Shown here: positions 55,296-64,000 of the stretch, piece after piece
Position numbering within the stretch: position 1 is the stretch's first letter
Layout: each line of letters opens with the position of its first letter
Source of the DNA: Pseudomonas synxantha BG33R
Lineage (GTDB): Bacteria > Pseudomonadota > Gammaproteobacteria > Pseudomonadales > Pseudomonadaceae
DNA: 64,000 nucleotides
Reading direction: 5' to 3'
Assembly: GCF_000263715.2 (NCBI RefSeq)
Contig: NZ_CM001514.1
Span: 3,599,674-3,663,673, forward strand
Position numbers and translations under genes: made by a program
The notes under the pieces: model-generated
The model's input: the letters and a program-made list of their open reading frames with translations, nothing else
Told to the model about the DNA's origin: nothing
Databases searched by the model: none

Positions 55296-56717
55296 TCAAC
55301 TGACGATATCGCTGCGTTGCATTTGCCCCTCCACATGGAGTACGAAATTTGGCTCGCCCGGTGCGCCGGATATCTCCAGGGTACTTATTTTCAACACAGG
55401 GTTGTATGCCAACACGACTTCCCCGCTGATGCCTGAAAATGCGTCAACAAAGGTCAACCGCCCTTTGCCCAAGGATACCCGGATACCTGACACATCGACC
55501 TTGTCCTCGCCACTGACAAAATCCATGATCCGGTCGGGTTCGGCCTGAGTCGACTCACTGAGCTTCCCGTAGACGAACTCGTCCTTGCCTTTGCCTCCCC
55601 ATAACATATCTGCACCGCCTGCGCCGTACAGCCGATCATTGCCATCGCCGCCCTTGAGTTGGTTGGCCACTTCGTTGCCCACCAGCAAATCGTTGCCGGC
55701 ACCGCCGATGGCGTTTTCGATAATTGCGTTATAAGCAATACCGACGTTGCCCTTCAGGCCACCGACATCTGAAAATGAACCGTCCTTCAAGCTGATTTTC
55801 TGGTCCTGCGTATAACCAGAAAAATCCAGCGTGTCATTGCCACCGCCGTCCCAGATAGCCGCCACCATTTTATCGCGGCCCGATTTGACGCTAAGGAAGT
55901 CGCGGTCCGTGTTGGAGTTGAAACCGTAGGTGGTGTCATCTTTGCGAGTCGCATGGTTGGCGCCGTATTTATCCTGGTAGGCACTGATATCGTCCAGCAT
56001 CGGCGCTGAAGCACGCCAGCCACCGTGGTTCATGTAGCTGGTGCGTTCGCCCCTGTAGCTCATGATGGAGTGGCTTTGAGAGTCTTCGTGATGACTCACT
56101 TGAGTTTTCTTCATGCTGCCATTGTAATCACCAGGGTGGGCCAACCCCATGGCATGCCCCAGTTCGTGGACAATGGTATAGCGCCCCGCATTGCCCAGGG
56201 CGGCATTGGCAACGGACTTATCGCCGTCTTTATTCACGAACCACACATCGCCGCTGCGGGCATCGTTGGGTTTTGGCAATACCGCATGGGGATTGCCGTT
56301 ATAGGGGTGCCCCTTGGTATCGATCTTCTGAGCGTAATTCCCGATCGTTATATGACCTTCGCTATTCGCCGTTTTCGCGCTCTCGGTAAACTTGACGTTC
56401 GCTACGTCTTCAATGGATTGCAACCCCAGCCGCGTCTGATGCCGTTGGTTTTCCAGCACATCGGTGAACCCGGTCTTATTGAACTGCTGTTTATGCTCGC
56501 TCTTTGGGGGCGTCCGGAATTCATAGGTGACGTCATAAAGACCATCCCCATTCTTATCCGACCAACCAGGACTCTGGCGCCAGAGTTGCTTGGTCGCGTC
56601 TTCAGGTGACTTGGACGGTAGTCCGTTATGCTTTATGTCACCCCCTCGCTCATCTCGAGACTGAAAAGTCTGGATAGCTCGGAATGTATTACTCGGGCCA
56701 GAAGGAACGGTCGCCAT
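55296..56717 (-). CDS. serralysin-type RTX metalloprotease
   Basis: A 473-residue secreted zinc protease, close to AprA/AprX in length and order. The zinc site is HELGHAMGLAH (184-194) and the Met-turn is SIMSY (217-221). Calcium-binding RTX repeats occupy about 338-377 (GGAGNDLL, GGDGNDRL, GGKGKDEF). The C-terminus ends RSDIVS, the hydrophobic-type tail used for type I secretion. The propeptide is short and there is no Sec signal, as expected. No inhibitor (aprI) or aprDEF exporter genes adjoin, so this is probably a second, stand-alone protease using an exporter encoded elsewhere. Confidence 0.94.
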   Translation of the reverse strand: MATVPSGPSNTFRAIQTFQSRDERGGDIKHNGLPSKSPEDATKQLWRQSPGWSDKNGDGLYDVTYEFRTPPKSEHKQQFNKTGFTDVLENQRHQTRLGLQSIEDVANVKFTESAKTANSEGHITIGNYAQKIDTKGHPYNGNPHAVLPKPNDARSGDVWFVNKDGDKSVANAALGNAGRYTIVHELGHAMGLAHPGDYNGSMKKTQVSHHEDSQSHSIMSYRGERTSYMNHGGWRASAPMLDDISAYQDKYGANHATRKDDTTYGFNSNTDRDFLSVKSGRDKMVAAIWDGGGNDTLDFSGYTQDQKISLKDGSFSDVGGLKGNVGIAYNAIIENAIGGAGNDLLVGNEVANQLKGGDGNDRLYGAGGADMLWGGKGKDEFVYGKLSESTQAEPDRIMDFVSGEDKVDVSGIRVSLGKGRLTFVDAFSGISGEVVLAYNPVLKISTLEISGAPGEPNFVLHVEGQMQRSDIVS

Positions 56718-56853
56718 ACTTTCACGCTCGTACAGTTGAAAAACGCTATCTTCAGATCTCTGAAGCGAGTGAACTGTAGGAGTGTGACGAAACGTGGCGC
56801 AGTTTTTACCTGTGGCTGTGCGTGCCGATTCAGGGACCGCTGTAGGACGCCCC

Positions 56854-57324
56854 TCACCCCGGCAACGGAATTACCCGCAACGGCCGCACCGACTTGTACG
56901 AAAAGCTCGAATAGATTTCCTTGACGCAGGGCAAGGTCTGCAAGACTTCGCGGGCAAACTCGCCGAACGATTCCAGGTCCTTGGCCACCACCTCCAGCAA
57001 AAAATCATAGCGGCCCGACACGTTATGGCACGCCACGATTTCCGGAATCTCCAACAGGCGCTGCTCGAACGCGCGGGCGATTTCCTGGGTGTGGCTGTCC
57101 ATCATGATGCTGACAAACGCGGTCACCCCATAGCCAAGCGCCTTGGGCGAGAGGATCGCCTGGTAGCCGCTGATCACCCCGCTTTCCTCCAAGGTGCGCA
57201 CCCGGCGCCAGCAGGGTGAGGTCGTCAAGGCGACCCGCTCGGCCAGTTCGGCCACGGTCAGGCGGGCGTTGCCCTGCAATGCGTTTAAAAGGGCTTTGTC
57301 GGTGCGGTCCAGCTTGATGGGCAT
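56854..57324 (-). CDS. mdeR: Lrp/AsnC family regulator, MdeR-like
   Basis: A 156-residue Lrp-type regulator. The N-terminal helix-turn-helix is LDRTDKALLNALQGNARLTVAELAERVALTTSPCWRRVRTL; the C-terminal RAM domain (about 68-150) binds an amino acid effector. It is divergent from the methionine gamma-lyase gene 123 bases away, the same arrangement as mdeR-mdeA in P. putida, where MdeR activates mdeA. The symbol rests on that arrangement. Confidence 0.88.
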   Translation of the reverse strand: MPIKLDRTDKALLNALQGNARLTVAELAERVALTTSPCWRRVRTLEESGVISGYQAILSPKALGYGVTAFVSIMMDSHTQEIARAFEQRLLEIPEIVACHNVSGRYDFLLEVVAKDLESFGEFAREVLQTLPCVKEIYSSFSYKSVRPLRVIPLPG

Positions 57325-57447
57325 AACGTGCCTCTAATCATTATTTTTATCGGTGTTTGATTCACAAACGCGGGTTTTTCCAGCAGTTTTTGCAAGGTTC
57401 GTCCGTGGTTATGAGCATAGCATTGTAGGAAATAAGGAGCGCCCGAC

Positions 57448-58692
57448 ATGACCAATAAACACAAGACCTGCGGTTTTTCCACCCGTGCCATTCACCACGG
57501 CTATGACCCCAAGGACCACCACGGCGCGCTCGTACCGCCGATTTACCTGTCGGCCACCTTCGCCTTTCCCACGGTTGAATACGGCGCCGCGTGCTTTGCC
57601 GGCGAAGCCAGCGGCCACTTCTACACGCGCATTTCCAACCCGACCCTGGCGCTGCTGGAATCACGCATGGCTACCCTGGAAAACGGTGAAGCGGCGGTGG
57701 CCTTCAGCTCCGGCATTGGCGCGATTGCCGCGACGTTCTGGACCCTGCTACGCCCGGGCGACGAGGTGATCGTCAGCCAGACCCTGTATGGCTGCACCTT
57801 CGCCCTGTTGCACCACGGCATCGGCGAATTCGGCATCAAGGTGCGGCATGTTGACCTGACCGACCTGGCCGCCCTGCAAGCGGCCTTGTCCCCGGCAACC
57901 CGCATGATCTACTGCGAAACCCCGGCCAACCCCAACCTGCGCCTGATCGACATCGCCGCCGTGGCCAGGCTTGCCCATCAACAGCCGAATGTCACCCTGG
58001 TGGTCGACAACACCTACTGCACGCCCTACCTGCAACGGCCCCTGGAACTGGGCGCCGATGTGGTGGTGCACTCGGCCACCAAATACCTCAGCGGCCATGG
58101 CGACATCACCGCAGGCATTGCGGTGAGCAACCAGGCGCTGGCACAGCGCATTCGCCTGCAAGGCCTCAAGGACCTGACCGGCGCGGTGATGTCGCCCCAG
58201 GACGCATCGTTGCTGATGCGCGGCCTCAAAACCCTGGCCCTGCGCATGGACCGCCATTGCAGCAATGCCCAGGCGCTAGCCGAAGCCTTACAGGCGCACC
58301 CGGCCGTGGAGAGTGTGATCTACCCCGGGCTGCGGTCCTTCCCACAGTACGAACTGGCGACCCGGCAAATGAAACTGCCCGGCGGCATGATTGCCTTTGA
58401 ACTCAAGGGCGGGATCGAGACGGGGCGGCGCTTTATGAACGCACTGCAACTATTCACCCGTGCGGTCAGCCTGGGGGATGCCGAATCGCTGGCGCAACAT
58501 CCGGCGAGCATGACCCACTCCACCTACACCCCCGAGCAACGTGCGCAGCACGGTATCAGCGAGGGCCTGGTGCGTTTGTCGGTGGGGCTTGAAGACGTCG
58601 CCGACCTGTTGGCGGATGTGCATCAGGCCCTGGCCAAGTGCGGCCGCAACACGGTGCGTCAGGCCGCGACAGCGCCCTCTGCAGTGAGATAG
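57448..58692 (+). CDS. mdeA: methionine gamma-lyase
   Basis: A 414-residue PLP enzyme that breaks L-methionine into methanethiol, 2-oxobutyrate and ammonia. It follows P. putida MdeA closely: FATRAIHHGYD-like start, FYTRISNPT (Tyr 59, Arg 61), the distinctive active-site Cys in LYGCTF (Cys 116) and the PLP Lys in HSATKYLSGHGD (Lys 212). The Cys separates it from cystathionine gamma-lyases, which have Gly or Pro there. AAGGAG precedes the ATG. It is controlled most likely by the divergent Lrp-type gene; the MdeB-like oxobutyrate dehydrogenase gene is not adjacent. Confidence 0.95.
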   Translation: MTNKHKTCGFSTRAIHHGYDPKDHHGALVPPIYLSATFAFPTVEYGAACFAGEASGHFYTRISNPTLALLESRMATLENGEAAVAFSSGIGAIAATFWTLLRPGDEVIVSQTLYGCTFALLHHGIGEFGIKVRHVDLTDLAALQAALSPATRMIYCETPANPNLRLIDIAAVARLAHQQPNVTLVVDNTYCTPYLQRPLELGADVVVHSATKYLSGHGDITAGIAVSNQALAQRIRLQGLKDLTGAVMSPQDASLLMRGLKTLALRMDRHCSNAQALAEALQAHPAVESVIYPGLRSFPQYELATRQMKLPGGMIAFELKGGIETGRRFMNALQLFTRAVSLGDAESLAQHPASMTHSTYTPEQRAQHGISEGLVRLSVGLEDVADLLADVHQALAKCGRNTVRQAATAPSAVR

Positions 58693-58836
58693 CGCCTACA
58701 CGTAAAGTGATTTTTATCCTGGCGGTGGTCGGACGGATCCGACTACCGTTATGCGTTTTTAATCTGAATTTTATCGATTGGATCCCCCTGCCTTCGCCAG
58801 CCTGTACTAGCATGGTGGCGGCGGGAAGGATTATCT

Positions 58837-59592
58837 GTGCAGGTTATTCATAGCGGTTACCTTGTTGACTCCCGCCGCTATAACGCCCAATACCTGTACC
58901 CGAAACTCATGGACGAATTGATGAACTCACACCTGTTCCCACATATAGGCAAGGTCATCGCCAGCACCGGCAGCCGCCATTTCCCACGTATGCTGCATGA
59001 CCTCATCCTCACCCAACTGGCTGTGGACGCCACCCATATCACCCAGCTGCAGGTCAACAGCGAAGGCCACAGCCGCCGCAAGATCAGCCCGGTCTACACC
59101 GACTCGGTGGCAACCCTGGGGGCCGAGCAGCCCGCCGCACAATTGCACCTCAGCCGACGCAAGGACGATGTGCGCTACGTGCTGTCGGTGTACCGCTCGC
59201 ACCCCTCGCAGAGTTTTTCCGCCCAAGAGCGCAGCATGTTGCAGGACTTCTCCACGCTGTTGCTGCCCATGGTGGAAAAACACATCACCGCGATCCAGCC
59301 TGGCCGTCAGGACAGCCCGCCGGCAGTGCCACAGCACCAGGGCATCGAAACCCTGCGCCGACGCATCCAGGAGCGCCTGGTGCAATCGGGGCTGACCCTG
59401 TCCAACCGTGAACTGCAAGTGTGCGTGGGCCTGCTGGCCGGGCGCACCGCACCGGAGTTGGCCGAACAACTGGCATTGAAGGTCAACACCATCGAAAGCT
59501 ACCTCAAGCGCGCGGCGATCAAGCTGGGGATCAGTGGGCGGCATTCCTTGTTGCGGTGGATGTACGCCACCGAAGGCAGCACCAGCTTCTAA
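58837..59592 (+). CDS. LuxR-type regulator beside the MacAB genes
   Basis: A 251-residue regulator with a LuxR helix-turn-helix at the C-terminus (LSNRELQVCVGLLAGRTAPELAEQLALKVNTIESYLKRAAIKLGI). The N-terminal 170 residues are not an obvious autoinducer-binding or receiver domain. GGAAGGA stands before the GTG at 58837; ATG at 58909 is a shorter alternative. It converges on macB. LuxR genes in this position control cyclic lipopeptide synthesis in several fluorescent pseudomonads, such as ViscBCR in SBW25, so that role is proposed here. Confidence 0.88.
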   Translation: MQVIHSGYLVDSRRYNAQYLYPKLMDELMNSHLFPHIGKVIASTGSRHFPRMLHDLILTQLAVDATHITQLQVNSEGHSRRKISPVYTDSVATLGAEQPAAQLHLSRRKDDVRYVLSVYRSHPSQSFSAQERSMLQDFSTLLLPMVEKHITAIQPGRQDSPPAVPQHQGIETLRRRIQERLVQSGLTLSNRELQVCVGLLAGRTAPELAEQLALKVNTIESYLKRAAIKLGISGRHSLLRWMYATEGSTSF

Positions 59593-59607
59593 GCTGACAG
59601 CGGCAAA

Positions 59608-59639
59608 AATGTGGGAGGCGGCTTGCTCCCTCCCACATT
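59608..59639. terminator. REP-derived hairpin between luxR and macB
   Basis: AATGTGGGAGG and CCTCCCACATT form perfect 11-base arms around a ten-base loop, in the 69-base gap between the convergent genes. It looks like a single REP folded back on itself and is well placed as a bidirectional terminator. Confidence 0.7.
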
Positions 59640-59661
59640 GGTTCTCAATTGGCAGTAGACA

Positions 59662-61620
59662 TCAGTCCCGGGCCAGCGCCTCGATCGGGTCCAGGCGCGC
59701 CGCGTTCCTCGCTGGTACAAACCCGAACACAATGCCGATCAGCGTCGAGCAGGCAAACGCGGTAATGATCGAACCCACCGAAAACACCATTTCCCACTCC
59801 TTCACAAACAGCGAAAACAGGTAGCCGATGGCGTAGGACAACGAGATCCCGATGATCCCGCCGATCAAACACACCATCACCGCCTCCACCAGAAACTGCT
59901 GGCGAATATCCGACTGGCGCGCCCCCACCGCCATGCGGATACCAATCTCGCGGGTGCGCTCGGTGACCGACACCAGCATGATATTCATCACGCCAATGCC
60001 TCCCACCAGCAATGAAATCACCGCAATCAACGACAACAGCAGCGCCAGGGAACGGCTGGTTTTTTGCACCGTCTGCATGATGCTGTCGAGGTTGTTGGTG
60101 AAGAAGTCCTTGGTGCCGTGACGTTGCAGCATCAGCTTGTTGACGTTGTCCTCCACCACCTTGCTCGGCTGGCCGTCTTTGATGCGCACGGTGATGCTGT
60201 CCAGATGACGCTGGCCCAACAGGCGCCCCGCCGCCGTCTCATACGGCACCCACACGTTCAGCGCCTTGCTGGCGGCGAACATATTCTTGTTGTCCGCCGT
60301 CACGCCGATCACCGTACACGGCAGGTTGCCGACCAGGATCACCTGGCCCAGCGGGTCGATGTTCGGCCCGAACAGGCGTTGGCGAGTGTTGTGGTCGATC
60401 ACCACCACCTGCGCCTGGCGCCGCGCATCGCTTTCACTGAAGGCAATGCCGGCTTCCAGCTTGAGGCCCTTGACCTTGAAGTAGCGGTCACTGACGCCGT
60501 TGACCTGGGCATCCACATCGATGTTGCCAAAGCGCAGCAACAGGTTGCGGCCCACCACCGGCGTGGCGCTGTCGACGTAATACAGCTGGTTCAGCGCGTC
60601 CACATCCGAGGGCATCAGCGTCTGGATCGCCGAGGCGCGACTGTCACCAAAGCTGGTGCCGGAAAAGATATCGATGGTGTTGCTGCCGATCGCCTGGATG
60701 TCCTTGAGCACATAGCGCTTGGCGCCTTCGCCGATGGCCGAGATCGACACCACCGAGGTGATCCCGATCACAATGCCGAGCATGGTCAGCAAGGTGCGCA
60801 TGCGGTGCGAAATCAGCGCCACCCAGGCCATGTTGAAGGCTTCCTTGAATAGCCCCAGGCTCGCCACCAGGCGCCGCGCACCACTGCGCCTGGGCTCGAT
60901 CGGCGCTTCGCTGGGCAGCTCCAGGCCAACGCTGTCATTGACCTTGTCACTGACAATCTCACCGTCACACACCTCGACAATGCGCTGGGCATTCGCGGCG
61001 ACCTTGGGGTCGTGGGTGACGATGATCACCGTGTGCCCGGCCGCGTGCAGCTCTGCGAGGATACGCATCACTTCCTTGCCGCTGTGGGTGTCGAGGGCAC
61101 CGGTGGGTTCGTCGGCGAGGATCACTTCGCCGCCGTTCATCAGGGCCCGCGCGATACTCACGCGCTGTTGTTGCCCGCCGGACAGCTGGCTGGGTCGGTG
61201 GGTGATATGACTCGCCAGGCCCAACCGCTGGAGCAACTCCCGCGCGCGGCTGTGACGCTGGCTTTCAGGAGTGCCAGCATAAATCGCTGGCATTTCCACG
61301 TTGTGCAAGGCGCTCAGGTGAGCAAGCAAATGGTAGCGCTGGAAGATAAAGCCGAAGTAATCACGGCGCAGTTCAGCCAGTTGCTCATCGCCCAGGGAGC
61401 GGGTTTCGATGCCATTGATCTTGTAGCTGCCGGCAGTGGCGTAATCCAGGCCGCCAAGGATATTCATCAGGGTCGATTTGCCCGAGCCCGAGGCGCCGAT
61501 GATCGCCAGCATTTCCCCGGCATGAATCGTCAGGTCGATGCCTTTGAGCGCGATGAATTCACGCTCGCCGGCCATGAAGCTGCGGGTGATGCCCTTGAGT
61601 TCCAACAGAGGCTGGGTCAT
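59662..61620 (-). CDS. macB: MacB-type ABC transporter (ATPase-permease fusion)
   Basis: A 652-residue inner-membrane exporter. The N-terminal ATPase has Walker A GASGSGKST, signature LSGGQQQR, Walker B VILADEPTGALD and the H-loop VTHD. One helix (about residue 270-295), a large periplasmic domain and three C-terminal helices (FtsX-like, SLALLLSLIAVISLLVGGIGVMNIMLVSV) follow. It lies four bases after macA and forms with it a tripartite exporter; in lipopeptide loci such MacAB pairs export the lipopeptide. Confidence 0.95.
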   Translation of the reverse strand: MTQPLLELKGITRSFMAGEREFIALKGIDLTIHAGEMLAIIGASGSGKSTLMNILGGLDYATAGSYKINGIETRSLGDEQLAELRRDYFGFIFQRYHLLAHLSALHNVEMPAIYAGTPESQRHSRARELLQRLGLASHITHRPSQLSGGQQQRVSIARALMNGGEVILADEPTGALDTHSGKEVMRILAELHAAGHTVIIVTHDPKVAANAQRIVEVCDGEIVSDKVNDSVGLELPSEAPIEPRRSGARRLVASLGLFKEAFNMAWVALISHRMRTLLTMLGIVIGITSVVSISAIGEGAKRYVLKDIQAIGSNTIDIFSGTSFGDSRASAIQTLMPSDVDALNQLYYVDSATPVVGRNLLLRFGNIDVDAQVNGVSDRYFKVKGLKLEAGIAFSESDARRQAQVVVIDHNTRQRLFGPNIDPLGQVILVGNLPCTVIGVTADNKNMFAASKALNVWVPYETAAGRLLGQRHLDSITVRIKDGQPSKVVEDNVNKLMLQRHGTKDFFTNNLDSIMQTVQKTSRSLALLLSLIAVISLLVGGIGVMNIMLVSVTERTREIGIRMAVGARQSDIRQQFLVEAVMVCLIGGIIGISLSYAIGYLFSLFVKEWEMVFSVGSIITAFACSTLIGIVFGFVPARNAARLDPIEALARD

Positions 61621-61623
61621 GGC

Positions 61624-62775
61624 TCAGCTCCCTGCCACGGCGGGTGTGGCGTCGCCGATCACCACCTTGTCGCCCTCGGCCAGTCCATCCAGAATCTGCA
61701 CCTTGACGTTGTTATTGATGCCGGTTCTGACGTTGCGCTCTACCGCTTTGCCCTTGGCATCCAGCACCCGCACCGGGTAACTGCCGTCGGCATTGCGCGC
61801 TCCCAGCGCCGCCACCGGCACCATCAATGCGGCCTCTGCGGTGTCGAGCACAATGCGCACCTGTGCGGTCATGGCGATGCGCAGGCGATGGTCAGGGTTG
61901 GGCACGTCGAACAGCGCGTTATAAAACACCGCGGTGTTCTGCTTGGGGGTGCCGGCGGTCTGGGTTTCGAGGAAGTTCTGCGGGGCTGGTTCAGTGCCGC
62001 GCAGTTTGGCGTAATAGCGTTTGTCCGCCTCGCCGAGGATGGTGAAGTACACCTGCTGGCCGGGGCTGATATGAATCACATCCGCTTCCGAGACCTGGGC
62101 CTTGACGGTCATGGTGTCCAGGTCCGCCAGCTTGAGCAGTACCGGTGCGAGCTGGCTGGCGATCACGGTCTGGCCTTCCTGGGTGACGATGCCCACTACG
62201 TCGCCGTCGATGGGCGCGTTGATGCGGGTGTAGGCCAGGTTGACCTTGGCGGTGTCGATCTGGATGTGTGCGCTTTTGATCTGTGCGTCCAGGGACAGCA
62301 GGTTGGCCTGCTGCACCTGGAAGCTTGATTCGGCGTCTTCGAAATCCTGGCGTGACACCGACTCGTCGGCCTGCAGGCCCTTGTAGCGTTCATAGACAGA
62401 CTTGGCCTGCTTGAGCTGCGCGGCGGTGGCGCGGCGTTGGGCCTGGAGGTTTTCTTCGTCGACCTGGGCTTTGCGCAGGGTGTTCTGCAGGATCAGCGGG
62501 TCGATTTCGGCTAGCCACTGACCCTTTTTTACCTTGTCGCCGACTTTGACTTTCAGCGATTTGAGCTGGCCGGAGACTTGGGCGCCGACGTCGACCTGCT
62601 TGATGCCTTCGAGCAGGCCGGTGGCCAATACCGCGTTTTCGATATCGCCGCGTTCGGTGGTGGCGGTGAGGTATTGGGGGGCGTCGGCGGGGGCCTTTAC
62701 GGTGTAGATGATCAGGCCGATGGCGACGGCCAATGCTGCCAGGAGGCCGATTTTGCGGAATTTAGACGTTTGCAT
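61624..62775 (-). CDS. macA: MacA-type periplasmic adaptor
   Basis: A 383-residue adaptor. A single N-terminal membrane helix (GLLAALAVAIGLIIYTV) is followed by the lipoyl half DVGAQVSGQLKSLKVKVGDKVKKGQ, a long coiled-coil hairpin (about residues 85-190), the second lipoyl half YTRINAPIDGDVVGIVTQEGQTV and the beta-barrel. ATG at 62775 gives this layout; the frame to 62835 adds an unlikely leader. It precedes macB by three bases. About 890 non-coding bases separate it from the NRPS end upstream, so it may have its own promoter. Confidence 0.94.
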   Translation of the reverse strand: MQTSKFRKIGLLAALAVAIGLIIYTVKAPADAPQYLTATTERGDIENAVLATGLLEGIKQVDVGAQVSGQLKSLKVKVGDKVKKGQWLAEIDPLILQNTLRKAQVDEENLQAQRRATAAQLKQAKSVYERYKGLQADESVSRQDFEDAESSFQVQQANLLSLDAQIKSAHIQIDTAKVNLAYTRINAPIDGDVVGIVTQEGQTVIASQLAPVLLKLADLDTMTVKAQVSEADVIHISPGQQVYFTILGEADKRYYAKLRGTEPAPQNFLETQTAGTPKQNTAVFYNALFDVPNPDHRLRIAMTAQVRIVLDTAEAALMVPVAALGARNADGSYPVRVLDAKGKAVERNVRTGINNNVKVQILDGLAEGDKVVIGDATPAVAGS

Positions 62776-62872
62776 GGTTGGCTTCTTGATTGAGTACAGA
62801 TCCGTTATTCGGGTAGAGGCGGCATCGGGTTGCAAAAGCAGAGTGAGGTTTCATTGACTTGCACTGCTTAAA

Positions 62873-63280
62873 AATGTGGGAGGGGGCTTGCTCCCGATGG
62901 CGGCCTGACAGCCGACCAGGATGTTGGATCAAAACGAGTACATATCCGTTATTTAGGTAACGGCCACTATTGGTTCCGCTCTTACAGCGGCTCACTTTTG
63001 AAAAGCGCAAAAGTAAGCAAAACGCTCTTGCCCCACCACTCGGCACCTCGCCTAGGCTCGGTGTGCCCGTAATCCGACAGGGATTTGGGGGGCCGCCGCC
63101 ACGCGCCATCCATGGCGCGGGGCGGCTAAACCGGCATCCCTGCCGGTTTCCCCCCCAAATCCCTGTCGAATTCCGGCCAGCGTGGTTTAACGGGGCGCCT
63201 AAGATCAAAAGCAGATCAAGATCAAGATCAAGGGCGGCTCGCTTCGCATCGTGGTTACCGGGGGCAAGCCCCCTCCCATA
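62873..63280. repeat. long composite intergenic repeat, copy C
   Basis: Nearly identical to copy A in its core (62935-63257) and bracketed by REP arms AATGTGGGAGGGGGCTTGCT at 62873 and GGGGGCAAGCCCCCTCCCAT ending at 63280. The 18-base outer stem is 63075-63092 with 63151-63168. Copy D lies immediately to the right in the opposite orientation. Frames crossing this block are repeat read-through. Confidence 0.88.
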
Positions 63281-63343
63281 CTCCTGCCATTTCTGACCCA
63301 CCTCGACAGCCAAAACCGGTCGGCTATAAGGCCGCCGCGCTGT

Positions 63344-63655
63344 GCTTTTGATCTGGGATCGCCCCGTTAAACCACGCTGGCCGAACGCGGACTTTGGAGC
63401 GTGGGTAACCCGGCAGGACGCCGGGTTAGCCGCGCTGGGCCATGGATGGCCCATCGCGGCGGCCCACGCTCCAAAGTTCGCGTTCGGGCACACCGAGCCT
63501 AGGCGAGGTGCCGAGTGGTGGGGCGAAGGCCTTTTGGTTACTTTTGGGCCTTTCCAAAAGTGACCCGCTGTAAGAGCGGAACCATAAGTGGCCGTTACCA
63601 AAGGAACGGATATGTACTCCGACAGACCGCAATCGGAAGCAAGCCCCCATTTGGA
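63344..63655 (-). repeat. long composite intergenic repeat, copy D (inverted, divergent)
   Basis: An inverted copy (core 63344-63621, degenerate REP to about 63655). Its flanks match copies A and C, but the inner module has a different sequence that still pairs: an outer stem of 23 bases (63383-63405 with 63463-63485, one G-T) and inner hairpins TAACCCGGC/GCCGGGTTA (63406-63428) and TGGGCCAT/ATGGCCCA (63436-63453). With copy C it fills the gap between macA and the NRPS. Confidence 0.85.
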
Positions 63656-63669
63656 TCGGTGTACAAGCA

Positions 63670-64000
63670 TCAAGACACCACCTCCCCAACCCCAACCCCT
63701 TCCAACCACCACTTGGCCAAACCCGAAACATTCGGCACCTTGAGCAAGGTGAAGTGATTACCCCCGCCATACCAAACCTCCAACCCACTCCCCTGCCCCC
63801 GCCACCCCTCAACCATCAACCCCTGCTCACGCTGGTTCCCCGCCGCATCCAAGGCCGGATCCTGCGCCAGCACCAGGCGCACCACCCCGTCATACCGCGC
63901 CTGCGGCCGATAAACCGTGCGCAACGCCGCCGCATAAGTACGCGCAGGCCCATCCATTGCATCCACGGCAGCACGCGCCGGCAGTAAGCCAACGCCGATC
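63670..64000 (-). CDS. C-terminal end of an NRPS thioesterase domain (start outside window)
   Basis: The frame is open to the right window edge and shows 109 residues. The segment YGGGNHFTLLKVPNVSGLAKWW has the catalytic-His block (GNHFTLL) typical of type I thioesterase domains ending NRPSs, and VVRLVLAQDPALD is the strand and loop before it. The neighbours macA, macB and a LuxR gene match the downstream side of viscosin-type lipopeptide synthetase loci. The product cannot be deduced from this fragment, and a free-standing hydrolase of the same fold is not excluded. Confidence 0.75.
   Translation of the reverse strand, partial: IGVGLLPARAAVDAMDGPARTYAAALRTVYRPQARYDGVVRLVLAQDPALDAAGNQREQGLMVEGWRGQGSGLEVWYGGGNHFTLLKVPNVSGLAKWWLEGVGVGEVVS

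Noticed and set aside
61012..62328. 438-codon plus-strand frame
   Set aside because: Antisense shadow of macB and macA.
62762..63712. 316-codon frame on the minus strand between the NRPS end and macA
   Set aside because: It consists of read-through of long repeats C and D and overlaps the macA start; its peptide segments recur at the other repeat copies.

Overview
The window looks like the chromosome of a Pseudomonas of the fluorescens group. The evidence is GC-rich coding sequence, many REP palindromes of the type 'GTGGGAGGGGGCTTGCTCCC' in inverted pairs between genes, and gene content (Tc toxin, SCO/PCuAC copper proteins, methionine gamma-lyase with an Lrp regulator, MacAB beside a lipopeptide-type NRPS end). 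No rRNA, tRNA, CRISPR array, transposase or integrase was seen.

Layout. 1-9272: insecticidal Tc complex, with the end of a TcA gene, a TcB gene, and a convergent TcC gene whose last 300 residues are a variable toxin tip. 9388-12354: cytochrome b561, an unknown protein, a DUF2946 protein, then SCO and PCuAC copper-delivery genes. 12360-12799: first copy of a long structured repeat. 12870-19388: HIT and GNAT proteins, a lipoprotein, an RpfC-like hybrid kinase divergent from a LuxR-type regulator, a small repeat protein of unknown role, and a TPM-domain membrane protein. 19521-22927: an RsbQ-like hydrolase overlapping a PAS histidine kinase, a divergent DapF-like protein and a P-loop kinase. 22976-31092: an SRPBCC/SDR/AKR operon facing a LysR gene, then a polyamine uptake and glutamylation operon facing an EutR-like AraC gene. 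31643-44403: TonB receptor, two Bcr/CflA exporters, an AraC regulator, an AhpD-like protein, an MscS channel with a cyclic-nucleotide domain, a pirin and an RND pump.

44438-50437 is an AT-richer effector island: a 1608-residue RHS protein with an RNase A-like tip, a putative immunity gene and three small unknown genes. 50593-59592: CPG2-like peptidase, MASE2-GGDEF cyclase, LysE exporter, MocR-type regulator, serralysin protease, MdeR/MdeA methionine degradation and a LuxR regulator. 59662-64000: MacB, MacA, two inverted copies of the long repeat, and the last 109 codons of an NRPS thioesterase at the window edge, an order resembling fluorescent-pseudomonad cyclic lipopeptide loci.

The least expected structure is the long intergenic repeat, present four times. 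Several of its stems differ in sequence between copies while remaining base-paired. This compensatory change suggests selection or a mechanism acting on folded nucleic acid rather than on protein.
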